From Saprospiraceae bacterium (lineage in GTDB: Bacteria; Bacteroidota; Bacteroidia; Chitinophagales; Saprospiraceae): DNA of 64,000 bases. Under the pieces are notes generated by a model, which saw only the letters and a list, made by a program, of their open reading frames with translations, was not told the DNA's origin and did not search any database. Of this stretch, positions 8,143 through 17,816 are shown piece by piece (the first letter of the stretch is position 1; each line of letters opens with the position of its first letter). The position numbers and the translations under genes were made by a program. Location: contig JANQSS010000173.1 in the NCBI GenBank assembly GCA_028279185.1, positions 1 through 64,000 of the forward strand, given 5' to 3'.

Positions 8143-11100
8143 ATGAATCGTATTTATCGAATTTCGGAGAAGGCCCTGGCCATCATGCTTGTATTTTTAT
8201 TTCTTTCGACAGGGATTCTAGCTAAAGAATTCTTTTCACCCAAAGATAAAAGTGAAAAAGCTGATGAACATAACCGAATCTTTACAAAGAAATACAATGC
8301 CTTTGACGTCATCAACATTAACGGAGACACATGCGAGATTGCACTTACCATATCATGTGGTGATACGTTAACAGGGAGCACAACCGGGGCCACAGATGCG
8401 GAGGAAGAACTTCCGTGCAGCGGTGGTCCGGGAAGTGGTGACATAGCGTTTAATGTGGGTGTATGGTATACATTCATTGGTTCTGGCGATTCCATGACCA
8501 TCAGTACGGATAATCCCGGTACCGACTTTGATACCGAGCTCCAACTTTGGCGCGGTGAATGTGGGGCACTCACTTGCATAGGAGGTGATGATGACGGCGG
8601 AAGCACTGGCGGAGGTGGCACGTTGTCTTCAGAAATGACTTTTTTATCGGAGCTTGATTCAACATACCACGTCTACGTCGACGGGCATGGAAGTACGGCC
8701 ACAGGCAACTATGCCTTGAGCCTGGAATGCAAAGCGCCATCCAATGACTTACAGGCCAACGCTATCCAAATCGACTGCAATACAGGATCTATTGATGGGC
8801 AGACGATTTCCGCCACGAACATGGGAGAACCGGCTACTTGTGTGATTACCATTTCTGCTCCGGGCATATGGTATTCAATCGATGGAATCGATACCGACAT
8901 TACACTTGATTTATGCAGTGCTCCATTTGATTCGAAGATTAATGTGTATGAGGACACCGGATCTGGATTGACATGCATTTTTGGTGAGGATGATGACTTC
9001 ACAAATTGTGGTGGAAACGACCCCCATGTCACATTTGCTTCCGAACTAGGAAAAACGTACTTAATTTATGTACAAGGATTTGATGGTCAGACAGGTTCAT
9101 TTACACTGAATATTAGTTGTGAATGCTCTGGATTAGTCATCAATACAAATGACAGTGGATATGGATCGCTACGGGATAATGTGGCTTGTGCGATGAGTGG
9201 AGATACTATTCGATTTGATGCTGGGATAGACGGAGATTCGATAAAATTGACGTCGGGGCAGATTCCGATTTCAGGTAAAACATTGACATTTTTAGGAAAT
9301 GGGCAGGATGATACCAAAATTGATGGCTCTTTAGATTCGTTGAATCGCTTGTTTAACATACAATCAGGTGCAGACGTCACCTTCCGCAATTTGACGATTC
9401 AGAATGGTGGCGGGCCAACTTTATCTGATTTTGGTGGCGCAATATTGATGACGGGCTCAAGCAATCTTAATTTAGTCAACTGTGCAATTTCTGGAAATCA
9501 AACAGATAATGGCTCAGGCGGTGGTGCTATTTTATTCCTTAGTGGAACGGGTAAAGCGATTAATTGTGTTTTTGCTGGGAACAGATCTAACGCCGGGCGT
9601 GCCGGCACAATTTATATACAAGGCAATACGCAGGTTGAATTAACGCAATGCCTTTTTATAAACAATTATGCAGCAAATTTGGGTGCTTGTTTATTAGCTG
9701 GGCAAAGCGAAAATCGTTATGATATTACTAACTGCACGTTCGTTCAAAATGAATCCGGTACCGATCATTCGGTAATTTATCAACAGGCGGGTGCCACAAC
9801 AAATTTATACAACAATATTTTTTATCGCAATAATGGAGCAGCGGCAATTCTCCAAGGTGGGACAATAGTAAATGCAGAAAATAATATTGTCGATATACCC
9901 GGGCTAATTGTTGTGGGCAGCGATGGCAATGTAATTGCAGATCCACTGTTTGCGGACATGGGCAATGGAGATTATTCTATTTTGAATAATTCTCCAGCAA
10001 TTGATGCGGGTGACAATAGCTTCTTGCCAGTAGATTCATGTGACATCGATGGAGACGGAAATGCGACTGAGCAAGTCGACATCGACCTCAATGGCGATGC
10101 ACGCGTCTTCGGCTGCCGCGTCGATATAGGCGCCTACGAAAATAGCAACAGTGGTCGAAGTTTATTGGTGAGAAATACGAATGACAACGGAGCGGGTTCT
10201 TTGCGAGATGCGATTGCTTGTGCTTTCAGTGGCGATACGATACGCTTTGATTCGAGCATAAATGGCGATACGATAAAGGTCTTCGATTTTTATGCTGTCT
10301 TTAATAAGACAATAGTCATACAAGGAAATGGTGTGCATCAAACCATTGTCGATGGCTCTATGAACGTCAATACAACTTTGTTCGCTTCGCAATTCTCAGG
10401 TAATTTAACTTTAAATAACCTGACACTTCAGGATCAAGATGGAACATTTATATTATTAAATAATACGACTTCAAGAGTTTCAGTGAATAACTGCGAAATT
10501 CATGGCGGTACGTTCATGGGCGTTGACCAGGCCAACTTGTTCGTAGTTGCAGGAATGTTAACACTAACCAATTGCATTATCTATGACAATGAAAATACCA
10601 CATCTATTTTGAGGTATCAATTTGCAAACGGAGCAATTACTATTGATCAATGCTTGTTTTATAGTAACAACAGTCCATTTTTGATTCAAAATACGAATAG
10701 CCCTCTTTCGGTATTAAACATATATCAATCCACAATGATTCATGAGGCGACAATGATTGATAATGTAGATAGTTTAAACTTACTTAATAATGTCATCCAT
10801 ACACATGCCACCGCCGGAACCAATAATGTAATATTTGAAACGAACCAAAACAACTTAATTAATAATTTAGGAGATATTCCACTAGGAACCGATGGCAATA
10901 TTGAGGCCTATGCTCAATTCGCTGACACCGCCAATGCGGACTATAGCTTGACTGCATGCTCGCCAGGAGTCAATACCGGCTTTGATGATGGATTTTTACC
11001 CGCCACAGACCTCGATGGAAATAACCGGTTCGTCTCATGGACCGTCGATCGAGGTGCTTATGAATACGGTGGCGCTCCGTGCGATACAGGCCAATGTTCT

Positions 11101-11784
11101 TTGCCAATTGTCCTTGAATGCGGTGTCTTATATAGCGGAACGACTGCTCAAGGTGGTGATTTCTTTGATGGATATAGTTGTACAACCGATGGTGAATCAG
11201 GCCCCGATATCGTTCATGAAATTGATGTGCCAGTCGCTGGCGACATTACCATAACATTGAATGATATGTCAACAGGAGGCAACCAAGACGTCGACATTTT
11301 ACTATTAAGTGCATGTGATCCGGATTCGTGCATCGACTTTGATGCAGGAGCAACGTTGATCGTCACGGTCAATGCCGGTACGTATTATTTAATAGTAGAT
11401 GGATATGATGGTGGAGCTCCCGGTACCGACCCATCATTCGGAGCTTACGAAGTGACAGTTGATTGCCCAACATCGCCTGGACCGTGTACCGAAAATATAG
11501 TCAATGTATTAAAGCCGACAAGTCCGATGGGATTGTATCATGCCATGGATGTCTTGAATTCGGATGCTACCGTTACAACATCTGGAGTCGAATTTAAGGC
11601 AGGCAATGAAATTAATTTAGACCCGGATTTTGAAGTCCAACTCGGCAATGAATTTGATGCCATCATCGAACCATGTCCTCCACCATTGCACGAAGACGGC
11701 AGTGCACGCAAGTCTGGAAATAAATTTGGTGAAAAATTAGAAGCAAGAAAAAGAGAACAAAGTCGTCGGGTTCGAAATAATTAA
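8143..11784 (+). CDS. Large secreted parallel beta-helix protein with shared C-terminal 'coat-hanger' domain
   Basis: 1213 residues with a signal peptide (MNRIYRISEKALAIMLVFLF, cut near 27). Residues ~55-330 hold two PPC-like (pre-peptidase C-terminal) beta modules with DTELQLW and ASELGKTYLIYV. Two beta-helix halves follow, each opened by the same sequence: NTNDSGYGSLRDNVACAMSG near 331 and NTNDNGAGSLRDAIACAFSG near 674. Each half ends in a 'choice-of-anchor' segment (SPAIDAGDNS; SPGVNTGFDD). A third PPC-like module lies at ~985-1110. The C-terminus (FKAGNEINLDPDFEVQLGNE) resembles the 3-coathanger/GCX_COOH domain of Saprospiria and is followed by a basic tail. It is probably exported to the cell surface; its ligand or enzymatic activity is unknown. 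The halves look like an internal duplication. Confidence 0.85.
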   Translation: MNRIYRISEKALAIMLVFLFLSTGILAKEFFSPKDKSEKADEHNRIFTKKYNAFDVININGDTCEIALTISCGDTLTGSTTGATDAEEELPCSGGPGSGDIAFNVGVWYTFIGSGDSMTISTDNPGTDFDTELQLWRGECGALTCIGGDDDGGSTGGGGTLSSEMTFLSELDSTYHVYVDGHGSTATGNYALSLECKAPSNDLQANAIQIDCNTGSIDGQTISATNMGEPATCVITISAPGIWYSIDGIDTDITLDLCSAPFDSKINVYEDTGSGLTCIFGEDDDFTNCGGNDPHVTFASELGKTYLIYVQGFDGQTGSFTLNISCECSGLVINTNDSGYGSLRDNVACAMSGDTIRFDAGIDGDSIKLTSGQIPISGKTLTFLGNGQDDTKIDGSLDSLNRLFNIQSGADVTFRNLTIQNGGGPTLSDFGGAILMTGSSNLNLVNCAISGNQTDNGSGGGAILFLSGTGKAINCVFAGNRSNAGRAGTIYIQGNTQVELTQCLFINNYAANLGACLLAGQSENRYDITNCTFVQNESGTDHSVIYQQAGATTNLYNNIFYRNNGAAAILQGGTIVNAENNIVDIPGLIVVGSDGNVIADPLFADMGNGDYSILNNSPAIDAGDNSFLPVDSCDIDGDGNATEQVDIDLNGDARVFGCRVDIGAYENSNSGRSLLVRNTNDNGAGSLRDAIACAFSGDTIRFDSSINGDTIKVFDFYAVFNKTIVIQGNGVHQTIVDGSMNVNTTLFASQFSGNLTLNNLTLQDQDGTFILLNNTTSRVSVNNCEIHGGTFMGVDQANLFVVAGMLTLTNCIIYDNENTTSILRYQFANGAITIDQCLFYSNNSPFLIQNTNSPLSVLNIYQSTMIHEATMIDNVDSLNLLNNVIHTHATAGTNNVIFETNQNNLINNLGDIPLGTDGNIEAYAQFADTANADYSLTACSPGVNTGFDDGFLPATDLDGNNRFVSWTVDRGAYEYGGAPCDTGQCSLPIVLECGVLYSGTTAQGGDFFDGYSCTTDGESGPDIVHEIDVPVAGDITITLNDMSTGGNQDVDILLLSACDPDSCIDFDAGATLIVTVNAGTYYLIVDGYDGGAPGTDPSFGAYEVTVDCPTSPGPCTENIVNVLKPTSPMGLYHAMDVLNSDATVTTSGVEFKAGNEINLDPDFEVQLGNEFDAIIEPCPPPLHEDGSARKSGNKFGEKLEARKREQSRRVRNN

Positions 11785-11807
11785 TATTAATTCAACATTC
11801 AGCAATG

Positions 11808-11838
11808 GGGCAACCAAGTTTTCTTGGCTGCCCTTTTA
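11808..11838 (+). terminator. Intrinsic terminator between convergent secreted-protein genes
   Basis: An 11-bp stem with one mismatch (GGGCAACCAAG at 11808-11818, CTTGGCTGCCC at 11823-11833) and a TTTT loop is followed by TTTTATCTTTC. It most clearly ends the plus-strand beta-helix gene. Confidence 0.85.
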
Positions 11839-11910
11839 TCTTTCTATAACGGACACGAAATAATATGTCAATTACTTTCGAGTGTTTGATTTTTCCAATG
11901 ATACCCTACT

Positions 11911-14079
11911 CTACTTTTTATTCAATTTCCTGTATTCATCTATTATTTCTTTTTCCAAATTATTGGATGATAAATTATGATTTATTGAACGTCTGTGATT
12001 TTCCTTTTCAAATGTAAGAGGCAAATTAGTTTTGTCTATGCCTTCTGGCAACTGTAAGGACTGGCTGGATGGAGATGGAATAATCGGTGGTGCTATTGCA
12101 CAATCTTCTATTTCGGCAATTACGATGGACCCAAGTTGCGTCTCAAAATCAGATTGAAGATTCACTTCCTCCCCAGCTAAATAATTAACGCTATCCGGAT
12201 CAGTTACCGACTGTCTCGTGTTAATGGTGTCTGCCCTATACGTGATGTCACCCGAGGTTGCTCCCGCCAAATTCAGCACGGGCGGACAATCCACACATTC
12301 CTCTAATACAACTTCATCGATAAAAATGACCGTACTGCCACCATTTAATTCAAATTCATTCACCTCAAATTTCAAGGTATCATCCGCACCTCCAGCGTAT
12401 GCGGTGAGGTCAATTGAATATTCATACCAATTTCCATCACCACATCGAACGTCTCCCCCATCGATAACTAATTCTACATTCGAATTCACACTTACGGTCA
12501 GCATGTCAGCGGAAGAATCACATGCGATCATCCATGCCCAAAAATGCAATGCAGATGATGCGTTGTCAGGGATAGAAACTACTTGAGAAATTTCTGTGTG
12601 ATACAATGTGTCCGCTCCGGCTGTTAGCCCTAACGCTCCCATAATGGCGGCTCCACTTCCATCCAATGCACCAAAAACGGGATTTATTAAGTTAACCACC
12701 GAATTTCCTGTCGGTCCCGATTGGCTCTCTGAAACTTCAGACCAGGCAACGGTTGGGACCGTTTCAAAATCTCCTTCCACTATAAGGTCGGTACCTCCGT
12801 TACAAACGACTCTGCAATCCGGATACACTCGAAAGAATCCCACGTCGCAAGCGTCATTAACACTATCGGATGCAATGATATCCCAACTTCTCGTATTGTC
12901 ATCAAGGACGAATGAATAGTTACCCGTATCAGAAATAACGATTGGCGAAGCAGAGCCATCTTCCACCAGCCAGGTGAAACCCATCGAACCCGATGAGGGA
13001 AGGCCAACATCGTTTACATTAAATGTAAGCGTGTTAGTATTGCAGTCATAATCCACGAGTGTGGCCATCGGCGGTCTACAACCACATTGATCCGTTGCCG
13101 AGCCTGCCCATGGGTTACCATCATCGTCCACGATAGTGTCATTCCAATCTATATCCAAGGTAAATTCACAAGTTCCAGGACCGGTTGCATCGGTAAAAGT
13201 AACCGTGGTGATTCCTCCTGCAGCAGCGGCAATATCGGCATCCGAAACTGCCAGGTAAAATACGATCAGCTCATTTACCGTGTCGCCAGGCATGAGCGGC
13301 GTTGGAATTGCTGTGCTCCTAAATAACGATCCCTCAGTCGTACTGATGTGCCACCCGGTTACACAGGAAGGCAATGATGCAGAACTGAACGGTGCAATGG
13401 GTATAAACACTTGAAAAGGCCCAGTCGTGCTCGTGTCTCCCAGTGTTGACGGACAGTACACTACCGGATCTGGCGAAATACTGATAGTGGGAAACATATC
13501 GGCAAAAACTGAAGCTCCTCCCATGCAATCACAGTCTTCGACGCAATTGCAATAGTCTTCACCAGGGGAATCACATACCGCATCGCCACATGTACCACAG
13601 GAAACACCGGAATTAGTGGTGACGGTTGCTACCCCATTATCAATTTGTTGAACAGGATTGCCACAGCCGGTTGTCGTGGTCACGACGAAAAAAACGGTGT
13701 CGGATGCTGAAGCCGTAAATGTAACATCACATACGCCACTGGCTGTGGCAATCGCGGTGCCGCCCGTGAGTATGGTACCTCCCGGCCCATCAGATGTTGA
13801 TCCTTCCCAAACTGTAATAGATACAGGCGCACCCCAGGCAGATTGGCTACATCCTACTAATTCAAAGGTATAGTTCCCGCCAGCTTGTACGACAGTAAAG
13901 TACATTTCACCTGCCCAAGCCTGATAAGGTGCATTTATGGATTGACCGTTGCAACCGGCGACATCAATGTCTTGATCGGTATAAAATCCTGCACCAGCGA
14001 TTTGACAAGGTTGAGCGAATAGCGAAATAGACGTTATAAAAAATAAAATTAAGGCGATTAAAAGAAATTGAGGTTTCAT
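11911..14079 (-). CDS. Secreted multidomain protein with shared C-terminal 'coat-hanger' domain
   Basis: 722 residues. There is a clear signal peptide (MKPQFLLIALILFFITSISLFAQ). A beta-rich N-terminal domain runs to ~155, then a cysteine cluster at ~158-186 (CGTCGDAVCDSPGEDYC...) reads like the short 'CGDGxCxxGED' disulfide or metal modules of secreted bacterial proteins. The middle carries DUF/Ig-like segments. Residues ~440-600 look like a jelly-roll carbohydrate-binding domain (DLIVEGDFETVPTVAWSEV, then VVLEECVDCPP). The C-terminal VNYLAGEEVNLQSDFETQLG aligns with the end of the convergent gene at 8143-11784 and is followed by a basic tail. It is exported, of unknown function. Confidence 0.82.
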   Translation of the reverse strand: MKPQFLLIALILFFITSISLFAQPCQIAGAGFYTDQDIDVAGCNGQSINAPYQAWAGEMYFTVVQAGGNYTFELVGCSQSAWGAPVSITVWEGSTSDGPGGTILTGGTAIATASGVCDVTFTASASDTVFFVVTTTTGCGNPVQQIDNGVATVTTNSGVSCGTCGDAVCDSPGEDYCNCVEDCDCMGGASVFADMFPTISISPDPVVYCPSTLGDTSTTGPFQVFIPIAPFSSASLPSCVTGWHISTTEGSLFRSTAIPTPLMPGDTVNELIVFYLAVSDADIAAAAGGITTVTFTDATGPGTCEFTLDIDWNDTIVDDDGNPWAGSATDQCGCRPPMATLVDYDCNTNTLTFNVNDVGLPSSGSMGFTWLVEDGSASPIVISDTGNYSFVLDDNTRSWDIIASDSVNDACDVGFFRVYPDCRVVCNGGTDLIVEGDFETVPTVAWSEVSESQSGPTGNSVVNLINPVFGALDGSGAAIMGALGLTAGADTLYHTEISQVVSIPDNASSALHFWAWMIACDSSADMLTVSVNSNVELVIDGGDVRCGDGNWYEYSIDLTAYAGGADDTLKFEVNEFELNGGSTVIFIDEVVLEECVDCPPVLNLAGATSGDITYRADTINTRQSVTDPDSVNYLAGEEVNLQSDFETQLGSIVIAEIEDCAIAPPIIPSPSSQSLQLPEGIDKTNLPLTFEKENHRRSINHNLSSNNLEKEIIDEYRKLNKK

Positions 14080-14163
14080 AATGACGAATTTTTGTCTTAA
14101 TAGATTGGATTATCTTCCTAAGTTACAGAAAAATAAAATTGACCGTGGGAATATTATACGGAT

Positions 14164-15261
14164 TTAGCGAATTAGTATATACCGTTTGCCAGCGGCTTGT
14201 TTAATTACACCATTTAACTCGAGTTGTAAAAGTGCGGTGGCCAATTCAGAATTGTTCAATTGAGTGGAGGAAGCCAGGTCATCAATATGTATTTCCGGCC
14301 TTTCCATTATCCTTTTAATTAATAGCTCTTCTATTTCTGTCAAACCCAATGGCAACCGAGATTGTGTCGTGTTTTTTTTGTCAACATCCCAAAACATAGC
14401 CCTTATAATGTCGGAGCCTGATGTGATAAGCTGCGCCATATTTGCTTTTATTAGTTTATTGCAACCTTCGGAGCTTTTATCAATGGTTCGCCCCGGCAAG
14501 GCAAACAGTTCTTTGTGATTGTGAAATGCAAAATTAGCGGTAATCATTGACCCGCCAGACGCTTTCGACTCAATGACTAGCGTGCCATCGGTCATGTACG
14601 CTACAGTCCTATTTCGCATTGGAAAATGTTCACGATCCGGGCCGGAAAAACATGGAAACTGGCTAATTACGGTTCCGCCCTTTTCAACAATTTCATCGGC
14701 GAGTCGATTGTGTGCGGTGGGATAAATACCAGGAAAACCATTCCCTAATACTGCGATCGTCTTAATATTATTTTCAACAGCTGATTTATGTGCAATTGCA
14801 TCGATACCATAAGCCAAACCGGAAACTATCGTGACATTCTGATTCGCCAGATCTTCAATAAGTTGTCGACATTTCGCCTTTCCATAGGAACTTGGTTTAC
14901 GTGTGCCGACGACAGCTAGCATGCGATCATCATCAAGATTGGCAGAGCCACGAGAATAAAATATTATTGGGCTATCTAAATGAGGTTTTAATCGCTGTGG
15001 ATAATTTTCATCCAAGAAAAAATGAACATTTAATTTGTTTTGATCAATAATCTCAAGTTCTTTTTCAGCCTGGTGCAATGCTTGGTCTCGATTTTTAAAT
15101 GAGGCTCGATGCTTTCCGATACCGGGAATTTTAAGTAATTGCGTGTTTGACTTTTTAAAAACCTCATCTGCTCCTCCACAATAAGCAACCAATTTTCGAG
15201 CAGTTACGGCTCCAATGTCGGTCAAAAAAGAAAGTGCTATTTGGTAAATTTTGTCTTTCAA
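14164..15261 (-). CDS. dprA: DNA-processing protein DprA (TTG start)
   Basis: 365 residues, typical length. An N-terminal helix-hairpin-helix region contains KIPGIGKHRAS. The central Rossmann-like DprA/Smf core has VVGTRKPSSYG, SGLAYGIDAIAHK, LGNGFPGIYP and FPMRNRTVAYM. A C-terminal winged-helix runs over the last ~60 residues. DprA loads RecA on incoming single-stranded DNA during natural transformation. The start codon is TTG directly after the TAA of the upstream gene. The next in-frame ATG is more than 100 codons inside the conserved region, and MKDKIYQIALSFLTDIG matches the usual N-terminus, so TTG is the likely start. Last gene of a three-gene minus-strand unit. Confidence 0.93.
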   Translation of the reverse strand: MKDKIYQIALSFLTDIGAVTARKLVAYCGGADEVFKKSNTQLLKIPGIGKHRASFKNRDQALHQAEKELEIIDQNKLNVHFFLDENYPQRLKPHLDSPIIFYSRGSANLDDDRMLAVVGTRKPSSYGKAKCRQLIEDLANQNVTIVSGLAYGIDAIAHKSAVENNIKTIAVLGNGFPGIYPTAHNRLADEIVEKGGTVISQFPCFSGPDREHFPMRNRTVAYMTDGTLVIESKASGGSMITANFAFHNHKELFALPGRTIDKSSEGCNKLIKANMAQLITSGSDIIRAMFWDVDKKNTTQSRLPLGLTEIEELLIKRIMERPEIHIDDLASSTQLNNSELATALLQLELNGVIKQAAGKRYILIR

Positions 15262-17175
15262 TTATCGATTTAGTTGAGACCGAAAGTCGTCCGCCTGGCT
15301 TGTCATACCTAAGTTATCATATGTCATGGCAAGGGCACGAAGAATAGTTTTATTCGTCGGATCAGCGCGATATCCATATTGCAGAAATTTCTCAGCCCAC
15401 CTATACTGGCCCTGTCGTTGTCCAAATTCTTCAAAACCCAACTGATACATATAATTGACCAACTCACGTTGATCACCCCCTCGATTAATCATGTATTCGA
15501 TGTAATCGTGTACATATCTCGTTCCTGGTTTTACCAAAAGCACCTCTGTAAACACATCAAACATTCTGTCTGCATTGCGATCCATAGAGTAAAGCTTGGC
15601 GGCCACACCAGCTTTCATCTTCAATGCATTTCCATAAATCGGATGAATGTCAAGTGATTTTGAAATATAAGATGCACTTTCCTTATAAAGCTTCTTCCTT
15701 TCTTCAAAATCGGTAGCGGCCTCTGCCTCGTTGAAAAGTGCCGTACCCAAAAATAGATTAGACCGCGCGCTATTCGGATATGCTTCGACAGCCGAACGAT
15801 TAAGCGCTAGCGAATTACTCCATACAGGAATTCGTCGTAACGTTAAAAAAGAAAATGCTCCAACCATTATGGTCATTAACGCTATAGCTAGTACGTTCGA
15901 ATTACTATTAGTAAGTCTAATTTTTCTTGTCAATACATATGGGATGAAAAGTACAAATGCAATCGAAGACATGTAAATAAATCGCTCATTCATTGTCGTT
16001 CCGACCGTAAACGGAATATTGGATACAATCGAAATGGTTGCAAGAAAAACTAGAACAAAATAGGCAAATACATTTCGCTTAAATATTTTTGTTACTGCAA
16101 ACAAACCTGCAGCTAAATATAGTAGTAGGGACAAAATACTCGTAACGCTAGACCAATCACGAGTTGCTATAGCATAGGGATAATAATCATGGCTTAATGG
16201 ATGTGGCCAAATCAAGAGTTGGATATATTTTAATAAGGTATAAAATATTGTCGCAAACTTTTGTGACCCATTCATATCGACAAACGGATTATTCAGTAAT
16301 TCCGTGATTTCCTTTCCGCTACTGAGGAAATAATTAATAGCCATGTACCGCTGTATTAGATACAACATGGCAGCCAAAATCAGAGCGGTAAAGAGTTGGA
16401 CCCATTCCCGATTTTCAATTTTGTATTTCCGAAATACGTAGATAGACAAAGGAATAACGGCCATAAAAGTTAGTGCATTCTCCTTAGATAATAAAGCAAG
16501 ATAAAATAATATTCCTACTAAAATATAATCGAGTGTTTTTTTGGCTTTAAATGCGACAATAAGTGTCCATAGCGCAAAAAGCAATGCCATGATTTCGTCA
16601 CGCCCTTTGATGTTGGCGACAACTTCTGTATGAATTGGGTGCGCAATAAATAGAAGCGCTGCCCAAAAACCTATTTTCAAATACCACCGTCGCTCCTCAT
16701 CATTGGGCCAGAATAATTTACAAATATAAAATAAGAAAAATGCTGATATTCCATATAGAAAAGCATTAATTGCGTGGCTCAAGCCGGGCTTTAATTCAAA
16801 TAATGCATACTCGATGGCGAATGAAATCATGGACAACGGGCGATATCGACCTCCTGTAACCAGGTCTTTTTGCTCACCAAAATACCCAGCCATAGCTTCT
16901 TGCGTCATCAACTTACCGATGCCTGAAAAACCCTCCGTAACATATTTATTTTTACTATAAAAGACTTGATCGTCAAGAATAAAGCCATAATTAAATGTCA
17001 TGAAGTAAAGAGCAAGCGCAAACATGATTAATCCACCACCGATAATTGGTTCGCCGAACATACGCGGAAACGATTGACTTCCTATAGGGCGAGATGGTGA
17101 TTTGGACTTTTTTATTCGAACTTGCTTTGCCGATGCAGGTTTTCGTTTCTTACCGCCTTTTAATTTCTTAGCCAT
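15262..17175 (-). CDS. TMTC-like membrane glycosyltransferase with C-terminal TPR repeats
   Basis: 637 residues. A strongly basic N-terminal tail (~30 residues, K/R-rich) precedes about ten membrane helices. The first periplasmic loop contains the acidic LDDQVFY and later RYRPLSMISFAIEY, the signature of GT-C fold O-mannosyltransferases of the TMTC type. From ~455 on there are tetratricopeptide-like helices (ARSNLFLGTALFNEAE, KAGVAAKLYSMD, ALAMTYDNLG). It probably transfers a lipid-linked sugar to exported proteins, but donor and acceptor are unknown. It starts immediately after the stop of the acetyltransferase gene and ends immediately before dprA. Confidence 0.78.
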   Translation of the reverse strand: MAKKLKGGKKRKPASAKQVRIKKSKSPSRPIGSQSFPRMFGEPIIGGGLIMFALALYFMTFNYGFILDDQVFYSKNKYVTEGFSGIGKLMTQEAMAGYFGEQKDLVTGGRYRPLSMISFAIEYALFELKPGLSHAINAFLYGISAFFLFYICKLFWPNDEERRWYLKIGFWAALLFIAHPIHTEVVANIKGRDEIMALLFALWTLIVAFKAKKTLDYILVGILFYLALLSKENALTFMAVIPLSIYVFRKYKIENREWVQLFTALILAAMLYLIQRYMAINYFLSSGKEITELLNNPFVDMNGSQKFATIFYTLLKYIQLLIWPHPLSHDYYPYAIATRDWSSVTSILSLLLYLAAGLFAVTKIFKRNVFAYFVLVFLATISIVSNIPFTVGTTMNERFIYMSSIAFVLFIPYVLTRKIRLTNSNSNVLAIALMTIMVGAFSFLTLRRIPVWSNSLALNRSAVEAYPNSARSNLFLGTALFNEAEAATDFEERKKLYKESASYISKSLDIHPIYGNALKMKAGVAAKLYSMDRNADRMFDVFTEVLLVKPGTRYVHDYIEYMINRGGDQRELVNYMYQLGFEEFGQRQGQYRWAEKFLQYGYRADPTNKTILRALAMTYDNLGMTSQADDFRSQLNR

Positions 17176-17745
17176 TTAGCTTTTGATTTTAGTCCACACG
17201 TTCTTTGTAATGCTGTACAGCGAGCAATCCCTCAACTTAGGGTACTTTACCAGATTTATGTGTTCAAACCGGCCCTTTGATTGCATTCCTATTTTTTCCA
17301 TGACTTTTATCGAACGTATGTTGCCAACAGATGCGACAGAAAATATTTCGTTCAACCCCAATTCTTCAAAACCATATGCCAAACACCGCTTTGCTCCTTC
17401 GGTAGCAAAACCCCTACCCCAGGTGTCGTATGCAAGGCGCCAGCCAATATCAACACATGGTGTAAACTCCGCCTCATAAGTTTGCTTGCATAGTCCAATA
17501 AAGCCGATAAGCCGTGCATCCACCAATGTCTCAACGGCAAAATAGCAAAATCCATATTTGTCCTGCGCATCCATCATGCGACTTACGAATTCAGATGTTC
17601 TTTCGACGCTCTGGACTGAAGGGAAGAACTCCATCACACGCTCGTCAGCATTGATTTTTGCCAAATATTCTATGTCTGATTCTTCATAGGGTCTAAATCC
17701 CAATCTCGCCGAAGTGAATAGGTATTTTGATACATCCTTTGTCAT
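17176..17745 (-). CDS. GNAT family N-acetyltransferase (RimJ-like)
   Basis: About 189 residues from the ATG at 17745 (MTKDVSKYLFTSARLGFRP). The longer in-frame start at 17772 adds nine residues and is less family-like. The RimJ/RimL acetyltransferase pattern is clear: TSARLGFRPYEESDIEYL at the start, WRLAYDTWGRGFATEGAKRCLAYGF as the acetyl-CoA-binding loop (R/Q-x-x-G-x-G/A), and NIRSIKVMEKIGM near the end. It acetylates a protein or small amine; the substrate is not predictable. First gene of a tightly packed unit with the TMTC-like gene and dprA. Its upstream region overlaps that of the divergent outer-membrane gene. Confidence 0.9.
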   Translation of the reverse strand: MTKDVSKYLFTSARLGFRPYEESDIEYLAKINADERVMEFFPSVQSVERTSEFVSRMMDAQDKYGFCYFAVETLVDARLIGFIGLCKQTYEAEFTPCVDIGWRLAYDTWGRGFATEGAKRCLAYGFEELGLNEIFSVASVGNIRSIKVMEKIGMQSKGRFEHINLVKYPKLRDCSLYSITKNVWTKIKS

Positions 17746-17791
17746 GATAATTGAACTATTCAAATTTAACAAACCGTCTGGTTAAGGCGGA

Positions 17792-17799
17792 CAAAAATA
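17792..17799 (-). promoter_or_regulatory. -7 box (TATTTTTG) for the GNAT-TMTC-dprA unit
   Basis: On the minus strand this reads TATTTTTG, a full match to the Bacteroidota -7 consensus TAnnTTTG, about 47 bases before the ATG at 17745. No good -33 TTG is seen at the usual distance, so it is only a candidate. Confidence 0.4.
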
Positions 17800-17816
17800 T
17801 GTATTTTGGCGACCAT

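Noticed and set aside
8154-8621. 155-codon minus-strand frame opposite the beta-helix protein
   Set aside because: Antisense to a strong signal-peptide/PPC coding region; biased P/S composition and no family resemblance.
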